NCBI GenBank assembly: GCA_012523405.1
Contig: JAAYIN010000025.1
Coordinates: 1-64,000, forward strand
Direction of reading: 5' to 3'
From: Clostridiales bacterium
GTDB lineage: Bacteria > Bacillota > Clostridia > Christensenellales > Aristaeellaceae
Length of the DNA: 64,000 nt
Shown: one piece after another, positions 18,339-28,199 of the stretch
Numbering within the stretch: the stretch's first letter is position 1
Layout: each line of letters opens with the position of its first letter
Notes under the pieces: generated by a model
What the model was told of the DNA's origin: nothing
The model's database searches: none
What the model saw: only the letters and a program-made list of their open reading frames with translations
Position numbers and translations under genes: made by a program

Positions 18339-18364
18339 GTAACCTATTTTATCGAAGTAAAATG

Positions 18365-18456
18365 ACGGCTGCAACGGAGTGCTAAGCGCACGGGCTGTAG
18401 AATTGTACGTGATGGTCAGTTCTACAGACGCTCTCCGTAGATGCAGCCGTTTTTTT
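18365..18456 (+). ncRNA. Leader RNA element, copy 2, ending as an intrinsic terminator
   Basis: Outer helix ACGGCTGCA (18365-18373) with TGCAGCCGT (18442-18450), then seven T residues; second helix GGAG (18376-18379) with CTCC (18433-18436); hairpin GTGC/GCAC (18379-18382 / 18388-18391); GGG; and an 8-bp arm CTGTAGAA (18395-18402) with TTCTACAG (18420-18427). It ends 50 bases before ssnA. The layout repeats that of copy 1 while most stem sequences differ, which suggests a conserved fold rather than a simple sequence repeat. Confidence 0.6.
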
Positions 18457-18506
18457 GTTCCCCTCTATTTGAACAATCACTACATGAATGAAAAGGAGAA
18501 TGGAAA

Positions 18507-19844
18507 ATGTATCTATTAGGAAATGGACGACTCGTTACCCGCGATAGCAGCAGCCCCTTTCTGGAAAATGGTTGCGTGGCAATTGAAGGCAATCTGATAG
18601 CGGCTGTTGGCAGCACTGAGGCTTTGAAGGCACAATATCCCGATGCTGAGTTCAAGGATGCAAAGGGCGGGGTAATTATGCCGGGCTTCATCAATGCCCA
18701 CAATCACATTTACTCTGCTTTTGCTCGTGGCTTAAGCATCAAGGGCAACAACGCCACCAACTTCCTAGAGGTGCTGGATCAGCAGTGGTGGACGATTGAC
18801 CGCAATCTGCTTCTCAAGGATACCAAGGCAAGTGCTGATGCAACATACCTTAACTGCATCGAAAACGGCGTCACCACGGTATTTGATCATCATGCCAGCT
18901 ACGGCGCTGTAGAGGGAAGCCTCTTTGCAATCGCTGATAGCGCAAAGGAATTCGGCGTTCGTACCAACCTTTGCTACGAGATCAGCGACCGAGACGGTCA
19001 GGACAAGATGAAGGAAGCCGTTAAGGAAAATGTCGACTTCATCAATTTTGCCCAGAAAGACGAAACCGATATGGTCAAGGGCATGATGGGTATGCACGCT
19101 CCCTTCACCCTGTCCAACGAAACCCTCGAGTTTTGCATGAAGGAAAAACCCGAAGGTGCAGGCATTCACATCCACGTGGCAGAGGGTATCGATGACCTGT
19201 ATGACAGCCTAGCAAAGTATAACAAACGTCTGATGTATCGCTTATATGATATGGACGTTCTGGGTGATAAGACAATCTGCGGTCATTGCATCTACATCAA
19301 TGAAGCAGAAATGGATTTGGTCAAGCACACCAATACGATGATCGTGCATAACCCCGAAAGCAACATGGGCAATGCGGTTGGGTGCCCTCCGGTTCTGAAG
19401 ATATTCGAAAAGGGAATCCTCATCGGTCTTGGCACAGATGGATACACGAACGACATGCTCGAGAGCTATAAGGTAGCAAATATCCTGCATAAGCACAATG
19501 CCTGCAAACCCAACGTTGCTTGGGGCGAGATTCCTACCATGCTCTTTGAAAACAACCGCGAGATGGCTGGACGCTTCTATCAACAGCCCATCGGCATCCT
19601 CAAGGAAGGCGCATATGCAGACGTGATCGTGATGGATTATGATCCGCTAACCCCCATGACCGCAGATAATATCAACAGCCATCTGCTCTTTGGCTGCACA
19701 GGCAGCAATGTGGTGACCACTATCATTAACGGTACGGTGAAGATGGAAAACCGCGAGATGGTTGGCATTGACAAGAAGGCAGTACTCGCTCATTGCCGCG
19801 AGGAAGCAAGTGACCTATGGACGCGTATCAACGCGGGCAGATAA
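18507..19844 (+). CDS. ssnA: Putative aminohydrolase SsnA
   Basis: The protein is 445 residues, with AAAGGAG 9 bases before the ATG. It is an amidohydrolase-superfamily deaminase: the metal-binding HxH in GFINAHNHI (about residues 64-69), a GIHIHVAEG strand (about 217-225), GHCIYI (about 256) and a late GTDG Asp (about 312). SsnA proteins are related to guanine deaminase and chlorohydrolases and occur in selenium- and molybdenum-linked purine gene clusters; the exact reaction is not settled. It heads the long plus-strand operon behind the structured leader and is 120 bases before ygfK. Confidence 0.9.
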   Translation: MYLLGNGRLVTRDSSSPFLENGCVAIEGNLIAAVGSTEALKAQYPDAEFKDAKGGVIMPGFINAHNHIYSAFARGLSIKGNNATNFLEVLDQQWWTIDRNLLLKDTKASADATYLNCIENGVTTVFDHHASYGAVEGSLFAIADSAKEFGVRTNLCYEISDRDGQDKMKEAVKENVDFINFAQKDETDMVKGMMGMHAPFTLSNETLEFCMKEKPEGAGIHIHVAEGIDDLYDSLAKYNKRLMYRLYDMDVLGDKTICGHCIYINEAEMDLVKHTNTMIVHNPESNMGNAVGCPPVLKIFEKGILIGLGTDGYTNDMLESYKVANILHKHNACKPNVAWGEIPTMLFENNREMAGRFYQQPIGILKEGAYADVIVMDYDPLTPMTADNINSHLLFGCTGSNVVTTIINGTVKMENREMVGIDKKAVLAHCREEASDLWTRINAGR

Positions 19845-19964
19845 TAGAACCTATACGCCTGCGCAAAGGTGTATGCACATAATGTGTCATCAGTGGAAGG
19901 GACGCCAGTGGTGACGCGAATACAAAACAACAAAAAAAGCCAGGAAAAACGGAGGAAAGAGTAA

Positions 19965-22937
19965 ATGAGTGACATCATGCATCCTATTCCCTTTGGTACA
20001 CTAATGAATTGGGTTTTGAAGGAATATAAGACCCAAGGAACGATCTTTGGCGTAACAGAGCTTTACAAGCACATCAATGGCAAATCTCTACCGATCTTCA
20101 CCGAGCAGATCGAAACCCCCTTTGGCCCTGCAGCAGGCCCTCACACGCAGCTTGCACAGAACCTTATCGCGGCCTACGTTGGCGGCAGCCGTTTCTTTGA
20201 AGTCAAGACCGTACAGATCATTGACGGTGAGGACCTTCCTGTATCCAAGCCCTGCATCTTGGCAGAGGACGAGGGCTACAACGTAGAGTGGAGCACCGAG
20301 CTTCGCGTACCAGAAGCGTTTGACGAGTACGTGAAGGCATGGTTCGCGATCAAGATGCTATCCAAGCAGTTTGGCTTTGGTTCGCCCGATGGTTTTGTAT
20401 TCAACATGAGTGTTGGCTACGACCTCGCGGGCATCAAGTCCGAAAAGGTGAACAGCTATATCGATGGCATGATGGATGCAGCGGATTCTCCCGTGTGGGC
20501 AGAATGCACCGCATGGGCAAAGGAAAATCTTGCGGCGTTTGATCAACTCGATGCTGCCTATATCGATCAGATCAATCCACATGTATGTACTTCCATCACA
20601 TTGTCCACATTGCACGGCTGCCCTCCTGATGAGATCGAGCGCATTTCAACCTACCTCATCACCGAGAAGAAGTTAAACACCTACATCAAGTGCAATCCCA
20701 CCCTTCTTGGCTACGAATTCGCGCGCAAGACCATGGACGAGATGGGCTATGACTACCTTGTATTTGACGATCATCACTTCAATGCTGACCTGCAGTTTGT
20801 GGATGCAATCCCCATGTTCAAGCGTTTGATCGCTCTTTGTGCGGAGACTGGCGTGGAGTTTGGCCTCAAGCTCACTAACACCTTCCCCGTAACCATCGCA
20901 GCTGGCGAACTGCCAGGGGGGGAAATGTACATGAGCGGCAAGAGCCTCTATCCGCTGTCCATCAATCTGGCAGACCGCATTGAGAAGGAATTTGACGGCA
21001 AACTCCGCGTTTCTTATTCGGGCGGTGCAGATCAGTTCAATATCGGCGATATTTACGACTGCGGCATTTGGCCGATCACCATGGCAACCACGCTCCTAAA
21101 GCCGGGTGGATACAACCGCTTGCGCCCCATTGCTGATATCCTTGTGAACATGGATTACAGCGCATTTGAGCAGGTTGATCAGGCAAAGCTTGGCGCACTT
21201 GCGAAGAAGGCAATCGTTGATGTTCATCACGTTAAGCCCATCAAGGCATTGCCCAGCCGCAAAATGAACAAGGATGTGCCGCTGGTGGATTGCTTTATCG
21301 CTCCCTGCTCCAATCAATGCCCCATCCATCAGGACATTCCCGAGTATATCCGCTTGGTGGGTGAAGGCAAGTTTGATGAAGCGCTGCAGGTGATTTGCGA
21401 AAAGAATCCATTGCCCTTTATCACAGGCACGATTTGCAGCCACACCTGTACCTCCAAGTGCACCCGTAATTTCTATGATGAATCCGTTCAGATCCGTTGT
21501 GCAAAATTGCAAGCGGCAGAAGGCGGCTTCGATGCTTTTGTGAAGACACTTGAAGCAGGCTCCAATAACGGCAAGAACGTTGCTGTCATCGGCGGCGGCC
21601 CTGGCGGCATGGCAGCGGCTTACTTCCTGGCAAAGGGCGGCTCGAAGGTCACGATCTTTGAAAAGCGCAATGCACTTGGCGGCATCGTCAAGCACGTGAT
21701 CCCTGCATTCCGCATCAGCGATGTAGCGATTGCAAAGGATGCATCATTGCTCGAAAAGCTCGGCGTTGAAGTGAAGCTCAATACCACAGTGGAGAGCGCA
21801 CGCGACCTCCTGTCACAGGGCTATACCCACGTGATCGTTGCAAACGGCGCATGGGAGCATGGTTCTTTGAGGCTGGAAGGCGACAAGGCACTCAACGTCA
21901 TTGAGTTCCTAGAGAAGCAAAAGAACCAGCCTGAGACGCTGAGCCTTGGCACAGACGTTGTGGTCATCGGCGGCGGCAACACCGCAATGGACGCAGCCCG
22001 CGCAGCCAAGAAGGCTGACGGCGTGAAGAATGTACGTCTGGTCTATCGCCGCACGAAGCATTACATGCCCGCGGATGCAGAAGAGCTTGAACTGGCTATC
22101 GAAGATGGCGTTGAGTTCTGCGAGTTGCTCGCACCTGTATCCTTCAAGGACTGCAAGCTCACCTGCACAGTTATGGAGCTTGGCGCACCTGATGCATCAG
22201 GACGCCGCAGCCCGCAGGCAACCGACAAATCCGTGGAAGTTCCCGCAACAACCGTGATCTCCGCAATTGGCGAGAAGGTTGATACTGCATATTTCAGGGC
22301 GAACGGCGTTGAGGTGAATGAACGCGGAAACGCAGTTACGGACAGCACGTGCAGCTCCAATGGCATCTTTGTGATTGGCGATGCAAAGCGCGGTCCTGCC
22401 ACGGTAGTTGAAGCAATTGCAGACGCAACCGCAGCAGCGATGAGCATCCTTGATGAAAAACTATCGGATTTCCCGCTCCAGCAGGATGCCGAGGTACTCA
22501 AGGCAAAGCGCGCAGACCTCGTTACTTCTGAGTGCGTTACGTCTGAAAATGATCGCTGCCTAGGCTGCTCGGTGGTTTGCGAGAATTGCGTTGATGTTTG
22601 CCCCAACCGTGCAAACATCGCAGTCAGGGTTGTTGGCATGGCAAAGGAGCAGGTCGTACACGTTGATAAGATGTGCAACGAATGCGGTAACTGCACTGTG
22701 TTCTGCCCCTATATCAGCAATCCGTACAAGGATAAGTTCACTTTGTTTGCATCACCCGCTGACATGAAGGAATCGACCAATGCAGGCTTCTGCGTACTTG
22801 ACAGCGAGGCTGGCAAGGTCAAGGTTCGCATCGGCGATGATGAATATGAATCCGTACTCAATGATGATCAGCGCACGATCGCACCTCTGAAGGCGATTAT
22901 GCAAACGGTTATTTCTGATTACTCCTACTGCCTATAA
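19965..22937 (+). CDS. ygfK: YgfK, putative selenate reductase-like iron-sulphur flavoprotein
   Basis: The protein is 990 residues. The first 420 residues resemble a dihydroorotate/dihydropyrimidine dehydrogenase-type FMN barrel. A GltD-like part follows: cysteines in CSNQCPIHQDIP (about 448), an FAD site VIGGGPGGMAAAYF (about 540) and a nucleotide site VVIGGGNTAMDAAR (about 667). The C-terminus has ferredoxin-type clusters, CLGCSVVCENCVDVCP (about 865) and CNECGNCTVFCPY (about 904). The build suits transfer of electrons from NAD(P)H to a ring reduction, or to the Mo enzyme encoded downstream. A role in anaerobic urate or purine breakdown is known only for clusters of this composition; here it is inferred. 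Confidence 0.9.
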   Translation: MSDIMHPIPFGTLMNWVLKEYKTQGTIFGVTELYKHINGKSLPIFTEQIETPFGPAAGPHTQLAQNLIAAYVGGSRFFEVKTVQIIDGEDLPVSKPCILAEDEGYNVEWSTELRVPEAFDEYVKAWFAIKMLSKQFGFGSPDGFVFNMSVGYDLAGIKSEKVNSYIDGMMDAADSPVWAECTAWAKENLAAFDQLDAAYIDQINPHVCTSITLSTLHGCPPDEIERISTYLITEKKLNTYIKCNPTLLGYEFARKTMDEMGYDYLVFDDHHFNADLQFVDAIPMFKRLIALCAETGVEFGLKLTNTFPVTIAAGELPGGEMYMSGKSLYPLSINLADRIEKEFDGKLRVSYSGGADQFNIGDIYDCGIWPITMATTLLKPGGYNRLRPIADILVNMDYSAFEQVDQAKLGALAKKAIVDVHHVKPIKALPSRKMNKDVPLVDCFIAPCSNQCPIHQDIPEYIRLVGEGKFDEALQVICEKNPLPFITGTICSHTCTSKCTRNFYDESVQIRCAKLQAAEGGFDAFVKTLEAGSNNGKNVAVIGGGPGGMAAAYFLAKGGSKVTIFEKRNALGGIVKHVIPAFRISDVAIAKDASLLEKLGVEVKLNTTVESARDLLSQGYTHVIVANGAWEHGSLRLEGDKALNVIEFLEKQKNQPETLSLGTDVVVIGGGNTAMDAARAAKKADGVKNVRLVYRRTKHYMPADAEELELAIEDGVEFCELLAPVSFKDCKLTCTVMELGAPDASGRRSPQATDKSVEVPATTVISAIGEKVDTAYFRANGVEVNERGNAVTDSTCSSNGIFVIGDAKRGPATVVEAIADATAAAMSILDEKLSDFPLQQDAEVLKAKRADLVTSECVTSENDRCLGCSVVCENCVDVCPNRANIAVRVVGMAKEQVVHVDKMCNECGNCTVFCPYISNPYKDKFTLFASPADMKESTNAGFCVLDSEAGKVKVRIGDDEYESVLNDDQRTIAPLKAIMQTVISDYSYCL

Positions 22938-22955
22938 TCCTAGGAGGTAAGCATA

Positions 22956-24314
22956 TTGACGATTATCAAAAACGGAACAGTTGTATCGGCAGAAGGGCTT
23001 ACAAAGGCGGACGTAGCGTTTGAAAATGATGTGATCACTTTGGTCGCGCCTGCTATTGAAGCAGGCGCGGGTGACCACGTGATTGACGCAGAAGGGTGCT
23101 TGATATTCCCTGGATTTATCGATGGGCATACACACCTGGATATGGATAGCGGAACAAGCGTAACGGCTGATGATTTCGCTTCCGGCACAACTGCCGCCGT
23201 CTGCGGAGGAACGACAACGATCGTGGATTTCGCAACGCAGGATAAAGGAAATACCCTCATGCATGCGCTGGAATCAGGGCATAAAAAGGCAGACGGAAAA
23301 AGTGCAGCAAACTATGCGTTCCATATGGCGATCACCGACTGGAACGACGAGACCAAAGCAGAGCTTCCATTGATGAAGGAAGCTGGTGTAACATCGTTTA
23401 AAGCGTACTACGCATATGATGCGCTGCGCGTTGACGATGGCGAGATGCTGCAAATCCTGCGTGCGCTCAAGCCGCTTGGCGGCGTGCTCGGGGTACACTG
23501 CGAAAACGGAACGTTGGTCAATGCACTGCAAGCGGAGCTCAAAGCGGCGGGGAAACTAAGCCCTGCGGCGCATCCCGCATCAAGGCCGCCTGTGGTGGAA
23601 GCAGAAGCCATTAGAAGGCTTTGCGCAGTCGCCAAGCTTGCGGATATGCCGGTGCATATCGTGCATCTATCCAGCGAGGAAGGACTGAGCGAAGTTCGCC
23701 GCGCAAGGCAGGACGGTCAAAAGATTTGGGCGGAAACCTGCCCCCAGTATCTGCTGCTGGATGATAGCCGATACGAGCTTGAGGGCTTTGAAGGTGCTAA
23801 GTACGTGATTAGTCCGCCGCTGAGGTCTAAAATGGATCAGTTGGCACTCCGTAAAGCCGTGATCAACGATGAGATCGACACGATCTCCACCGATCATTGC
23901 AGCTATAACTTCGAAGGTCAAAAGACAATGGGAATCAATGATTTTACAAAAATCCCCAATGGTGCACCGGGGATTGAGCACCGTCCGGTGTTGTTTTATA
24001 CAAGTTTTGTAGCGTCAGGCGAACAAACCCCTAGCGATATGTGCCGCCTGCTTAGCGAAAATCCATCCAAACTGTTTGGCATGTGGCCGCGTAAAGGTCA
24101 GATCGCTGTGGGGGCAGATGCGGATATCACAATTTGGGATCCCAGTACTAAGGGTGTCATTACCGCTGCCGCGCAGCATCAAGCAGTTGACTACACGCCT
24201 TTTGAGGGCTTTGAGACAGTTGGCTGTGCACGGTATGTATTTGTAAATGGATTACTGACAGCAACTGACGGCATGCCCACAGAGGTCATGGCGGGACAGT
24301 ATGTAAGACGGTGA
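22956..24314 (+). CDS. hydA: Dihydropyrimidinase/hydantoinase-family cyclic amidohydrolase
   Basis: The protein is 452 residues. The start is a TTG 8 bases after AGGAGG; no ATG is better placed. The binuclear metal site is visible: HTHLD (about residues 50-54), the carboxylated lysine in TSFKAYYAY (about 149), later histidines in GVHCEN and VHIVHLSSEE, and the Asp in STDHCSYN (about 310). The family opens cyclic amide rings such as dihydropyrimidines and hydantoins. In this setting it probably hydrolyses a ring formed during purine breakdown. The next gene begins 12 bases after its stop. Confidence 0.9.
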   Translation: MTIIKNGTVVSAEGLTKADVAFENDVITLVAPAIEAGAGDHVIDAEGCLIFPGFIDGHTHLDMDSGTSVTADDFASGTTAAVCGGTTTIVDFATQDKGNTLMHALESGHKKADGKSAANYAFHMAITDWNDETKAELPLMKEAGVTSFKAYYAYDALRVDDGEMLQILRALKPLGGVLGVHCENGTLVNALQAELKAAGKLSPAAHPASRPPVVEAEAIRRLCAVAKLADMPVHIVHLSSEEGLSEVRRARQDGQKIWAETCPQYLLLDDSRYELEGFEGAKYVISPPLRSKMDQLALRKAVINDEIDTISTDHCSYNFEGQKTMGINDFTKIPNGAPGIEHRPVLFYTSFVASGEQTPSDMCRLLSENPSKLFGMWPRKGQIAVGADADITIWDPSTKGVITAAAQHQAVDYTPFEGFETVGCARYVFVNGLLTATDGMPTEVMAGQYVRR

Positions 24315-24325
24315 AGGAGGCTGGC

Positions 24326-26899
24326 ATGTACACATTGTATGTGAACGGTATGGCGCATCATACTGAAAAGAACAGCAATCTGCTGGAATTTTTGAGGGAA
24401 GATCTTGGACTGACAAGTGTAAAGAACGGCTGCGGCGAAGGCGCTTGCGGCACATGTACGGTACTAGTAGACGGCAAGAAGGTGAAGGCATGCATCTTTA
24501 GGCTTGCCAAGCTTGACGGAAAGCATATCACCACGGTGGAAGGCCTGAGCGAACGCGAGCGTGAGGTATATGTCTATGCCTTTGGTCAAACGGGCGCGGT
24601 TCAATGCGGCTTTTGCATCCCGGGCATGGTGATTTCAGCCAAAGCATTGCTTGATGAAAGCAACGATCCTAGTGCTGAGGATGTCAAAAAAGCCATCCGT
24701 GGCAATATTTGCCGCTGCACGGGATATATCAAGATTGAAGAAGCGATTTTATTGGCAGCGAAGATGTTTAGAGAGAATCTTCCCGTGCCGACTGATAATT
24801 CGGACGCACGCATTGGGCATCTGTTCCCGCGTGTTGACGTTGCAGAGAAGGTGCTTGGTACAGGGCTGTATGTCGATGACATCACCGTTGCGGGGATGCT
24901 CTATGCAAAGGCACTGCGTTCCAAGTTCCCAAGGGCCCGCGTGAACAAAATCGATCTGACGCGCGCGCTCGCGCATCCTGATACTGCGCGAATCCTAACA
25001 GCCAAGGATGTACCCTTCAATAAGACGGGTCACATCATACAGGACTGGGATGTCATGATCGAAGAAGGTCAATGCACGCGCTATATTGGCGATGCGATTG
25101 TGCTTGTTGCATCCAAGAGAAAAGAGACGCTTGATGAGATTCTCGCACTTGTGGATGTCGACTATACAGAGCTTGAGCCGATGACAGATCCGTTGGTAGC
25201 GATGAAGGAGGACGCGCCGCTCATTCACGAGAAGGGCAATGTCCTAAAGACAGAGGTTCTTAAGCGCGGCGATGTGGATAAGGCATTTGCGGAGGCAGCG
25301 CATATCGTTACCCACCACTATTCAACGCCGATGACCGATCATGCATTCATGGAGCCCGAATGCGCAATCGGCATGCCTGAGGGCGAGGATGGACTGCTGC
25401 TTTACACGGCAAGTCAGTCAGTCTATGACGAGCAGAAGGAAATCGCTCGCATGCTCCAGCTTCCGCCAGAAAAAGTTCGTTGCCAGACCAAGCTTGTCGG
25501 AGGTGGATTTGGCGGCAAGGAAGACATGAGCGTTCAGCATCATGCGGCGCTGATGGCATGGGCAACAAAGATGCCCGTAAAGGTTAAGTTCACGCGTCAG
25601 GAGAGTCTAAATATCCACACCAAGCGGCATGCGATGGAAATGGATGTTTCGACGGCCTGCGATAAGGACGGAAAACTCCTTGGTATGCGTGCTACATTGA
25701 TTTCTGACTGCGGCGCGTATGCATCGCTTGGCGGACCTGTGCTCCAGCGTGCATGCACTCATGCAGCAGGTCCCTATAACTTCCAAAACATCGATATTAC
25801 AGGTATTTGCGTCTATACCAACAACGTACCGGGCGGCGCATTCAGAGGATTTGGTGTCACGCAGAGCTGCTTTGCGGCGGAGGTCAACCTTGATCTTCTC
25901 GCTGAGAAGGTCGGCATTTCCCCTTGGGATATCCGTTACCTCAATGCCATCCGTCCGGGTCAGGAACTGCCCAACGGCCAGATCGCTTCGCCTGATACAG
26001 GCTATGCGGAATGCCTTGAAGCGGTCAAGGATGTCTTTGAAGCCAATCCCTATGCTGGTCTTGCAGGCTGCATGAAAAACAGCGGTACAGGTGTTGGTTT
26101 GCCTGATATCGGTCGCTGCAAACTCGTGGTTGAAAACGGTATGATCCGCACCCGCACAAGCGCAGCTTGCATGGGTCAAGGCGTGGCAACGGTGTGCACC
26201 CAGATCATCAGCGAGGTGACGGGCATTCCTGCATCGCAGATTTTCCACGAGCGTCCCGATACGGCGATCACGCCAAACTCGGGTACATCCACTGCATCCA
26301 GGCAGACGGTCTTTTGCGGTCAGGCAACCAGAGTCGCATCCGATAAGCTGGAAGAAGCACTTGAGAATGTTGACCGTGATCTGACAAAGCTGGAAGGGCA
26401 AAACTTCTACGGCGAGTATTCAGGCATTACAGACCCCATGGGCTCTGATAAACCCAACCCTGTCAGTCACGTTGCCTATGGCTATGCGGCGCAGGTCGTG
26501 ATCATGGACGAAACAAAGAAGGTTACGCGCGTAATTGCTGCACATGACGTTGGTCGTGTCGTGAATCCTCAGGCATGTGCTGGTCAGATCGAAGGCGGCG
26601 TGTGCATGGGTCTTGGCTATGGCATTACAGAGGACTTTAAGATGGAAAACGGGTATGTGAAGTCGAAATACGGAACGCTCGGACTCCTTCGTTCGACTGA
26701 AATGCCGCCCGTTGATGTGATCTTCATCGAGAAGGGCACTCGAGATCAAAACACATTTGGCGCAAAGGGCGTTGGCGAAATTTCAGCCATTCCCGCAGCT
26801 CCGGCTGCTGCTAATGCTGCAAGGCGCGTAGATGGTGTGCTGCGTACCAGCCTTCCTATCACCAATACCTTCTACAAGAAGGAGGCAAAAAAGGCATGA
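24326..26899 (+). CDS. xdhD: XdhD-type molybdenum hydroxylase (fused 2Fe-2S and Mo subunits)
   Basis: The protein is 857 residues from the ATG behind GGAGG; a GTG five codons upstream overlaps the ribosome site. The N-terminus binds two 2Fe-2S clusters: NGCGEGACGTC (about 36-47) and CGFC with NICRCTGY (about 95-131). The molybdopterin part spans about 160-850, with GGGFGGKEDM (about 391), GAFRGFGVTQ (about 504) and the terminal Glu loop GAKGVGE (about 812). There is no FAD domain and no separate FAD subunit in the operon, so electrons must leave by another partner; YgfK is an obvious candidate. It is related to the E. coli xdhD product. It is not a Sec protein: no in-frame TGA was needed. Confidence 0.9.
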   Translation: MYTLYVNGMAHHTEKNSNLLEFLREDLGLTSVKNGCGEGACGTCTVLVDGKKVKACIFRLAKLDGKHITTVEGLSEREREVYVYAFGQTGAVQCGFCIPGMVISAKALLDESNDPSAEDVKKAIRGNICRCTGYIKIEEAILLAAKMFRENLPVPTDNSDARIGHLFPRVDVAEKVLGTGLYVDDITVAGMLYAKALRSKFPRARVNKIDLTRALAHPDTARILTAKDVPFNKTGHIIQDWDVMIEEGQCTRYIGDAIVLVASKRKETLDEILALVDVDYTELEPMTDPLVAMKEDAPLIHEKGNVLKTEVLKRGDVDKAFAEAAHIVTHHYSTPMTDHAFMEPECAIGMPEGEDGLLLYTASQSVYDEQKEIARMLQLPPEKVRCQTKLVGGGFGGKEDMSVQHHAALMAWATKMPVKVKFTRQESLNIHTKRHAMEMDVSTACDKDGKLLGMRATLISDCGAYASLGGPVLQRACTHAAGPYNFQNIDITGICVYTNNVPGGAFRGFGVTQSCFAAEVNLDLLAEKVGISPWDIRYLNAIRPGQELPNGQIASPDTGYAECLEAVKDVFEANPYAGLAGCMKNSGTGVGLPDIGRCKLVVENGMIRTRTSAACMGQGVATVCTQIISEVTGIPASQIFHERPDTAITPNSGTSTASRQTVFCGQATRVASDKLEEALENVDRDLTKLEGQNFYGEYSGITDPMGSDKPNPVSHVAYGYAAQVVIMDETKKVTRVIAAHDVGRVVNPQACAGQIEGGVCMGLGYGITEDFKMENGYVKSKYGTLGLLRSTEMPPVDVIFIEKGTRDQNTFGAKGVGEISAIPAAPAAANAARRVDGVLRTSLPITNTFYKKEAKKA

Positions 26900-28197
26900 G
26901 TACAGTCAATACAAAGGATGCCCTATTTGAGCGCACAGGTAAACCGCAAATCAGCAAGGCGATCCCCATGGCACTCCAGCACGTTGTCGCTATGGTCGTT
27001 GGCTGCATTACCATGCCGATGATCATTGCCAGCACCGCAGGCGTTTCGCCCGCAGATCAGATCATCATGGTGCAGGCGAGCCTCTTTGTCGCAGCACTGG
27101 CCACTTTGCTTCATGCCTTTGGCGTGAAGGGCGTATTCAGCAGCGGACTTCCGGTCATGGTCGGCAGCGGCTTTGCGTTCCTGCCCACGCTTCGCATGGT
27201 GGTTGAGCAGCATGGTATTAATGGTATGGTCGGCGCACAGATCGCAGGTGCATGCTTTGGTATTTTGGTCGGCCTTGGATTTAAGAAAATCCGTAAGCTC
27301 TTTCCTCCAATCGTAACGGCTAGTGTCGTTTTGACCATTGGTATTTCGCTGTATGATACGGCGGTTGGCTATATGGCAGGGGGAACGGGCAGCGTCAAGA
27401 ACTGGGCAATTGCCTTCATTACCTTGGCAACTGTTATCGTTTGCGGACAATTCTGCAAGGGTATGGTCAAGGCGAGCGCAACGCTGATCGGTATGGTCGT
27501 TGGCTATATCGCAGCAGCACTCATGGGCGGTATCGAGTTTGGCGCAGTTGGTGCAGCAAGCTGGGTACAGCTTCCCACACCTTTTCACTTCACCCCTGTG
27601 TTCTCACTCAATGCGATTATCAGCCTTGGCATTGTGTTCATGGTCAATGCGGTGCAGGATATCGGGCAATTTGAAGCCACGGCAAACGGCTCATACGAGC
27701 GCGCAGCGACAGATCAAGAAATCACAGGCGGCGTCATTGGCAATAATATTGCAAGCCTGATCGGCGGCATCCTCGGAGGCGTACCTGTAGCAACGGCTGG
27801 GCAGAACGTTGGGATCGTGGTTACCACCAAGGTGATCAACCGCATCGTATTTGGCATTGCGGGCGCAGTCGTGATGATTGCAGCCCTTGTGCCCAAACTC
27901 TCTGCCATCCTTATCACCATTCCTCAGCCCGTGCTTGGCGGCGCAACGATCACTGTATTTGGCTCCATTGCCATGACGGGTGTTCGCATGCTGTCCCGCG
28001 ACGGACTAAGCCCCCGCAGCACATTTATCGCAGGTCTTAGCGTGGCAATGGCTGTGGGCATTCCGCAGGTGTCAGGCGCATTCGCTGGATGCCCCGCATG
28101 GGTCGGGCAGATCTTCGGCGGATCAGAGGTCATTATTGTGGCAGTGGTCGCGATTCTCCTCAACCTAATTCTCCCCAAAGATAAGAAGGAGCAATAA
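26896..28197 (+). CDS. NCS2 family purine (xanthine/urate) permease
   Basis: The protein is 433 residues with about 14 hydrophobic segments. It contains the nucleobase-ascorbate transporter signature as GQNVGIVVTTK (about residues 298-308), and the conserved Glu-containing segment QDIGQFEATANG (about 253). The start ATGA overlaps the xdhD stop by 4 bases, so the two are co-translated. The signature and the operon favour xanthine or uric acid over uracil. It probably supplies the substrate for the upstream enzymes by proton symport. Confidence 0.9.
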   Translation: MSTVNTKDALFERTGKPQISKAIPMALQHVVAMVVGCITMPMIIASTAGVSPADQIIMVQASLFVAALATLLHAFGVKGVFSSGLPVMVGSGFAFLPTLRMVVEQHGINGMVGAQIAGACFGILVGLGFKKIRKLFPPIVTASVVLTIGISLYDTAVGYMAGGTGSVKNWAIAFITLATVIVCGQFCKGMVKASATLIGMVVGYIAAALMGGIEFGAVGAASWVQLPTPFHFTPVFSLNAIISLGIVFMVNAVQDIGQFEATANGSYERAATDQEITGGVIGNNIASLIGGILGGVPVATAGQNVGIVVTTKVINRIVFGIAGAVVMIAALVPKLSAILITIPQPVLGGATITVFGSIAMTGVRMLSRDGLSPRSTFIAGLSVAMAVGIPQVSGAFAGCPAWVGQIFGGSEVIIVAVVAILLNLILPKDKKEQ

Positions 28198-28199
28198 AA

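Noticed and set aside
18246-18456. Classic purine riboswitch
   Set aside because: The conserved purine aptamer loop sequences are absent; the fold and core differ.
24326-26899. Selenocysteine in the Mo enzyme
   Set aside because: The reading frame has no in-frame TGA; any selenium would be at the cofactor.
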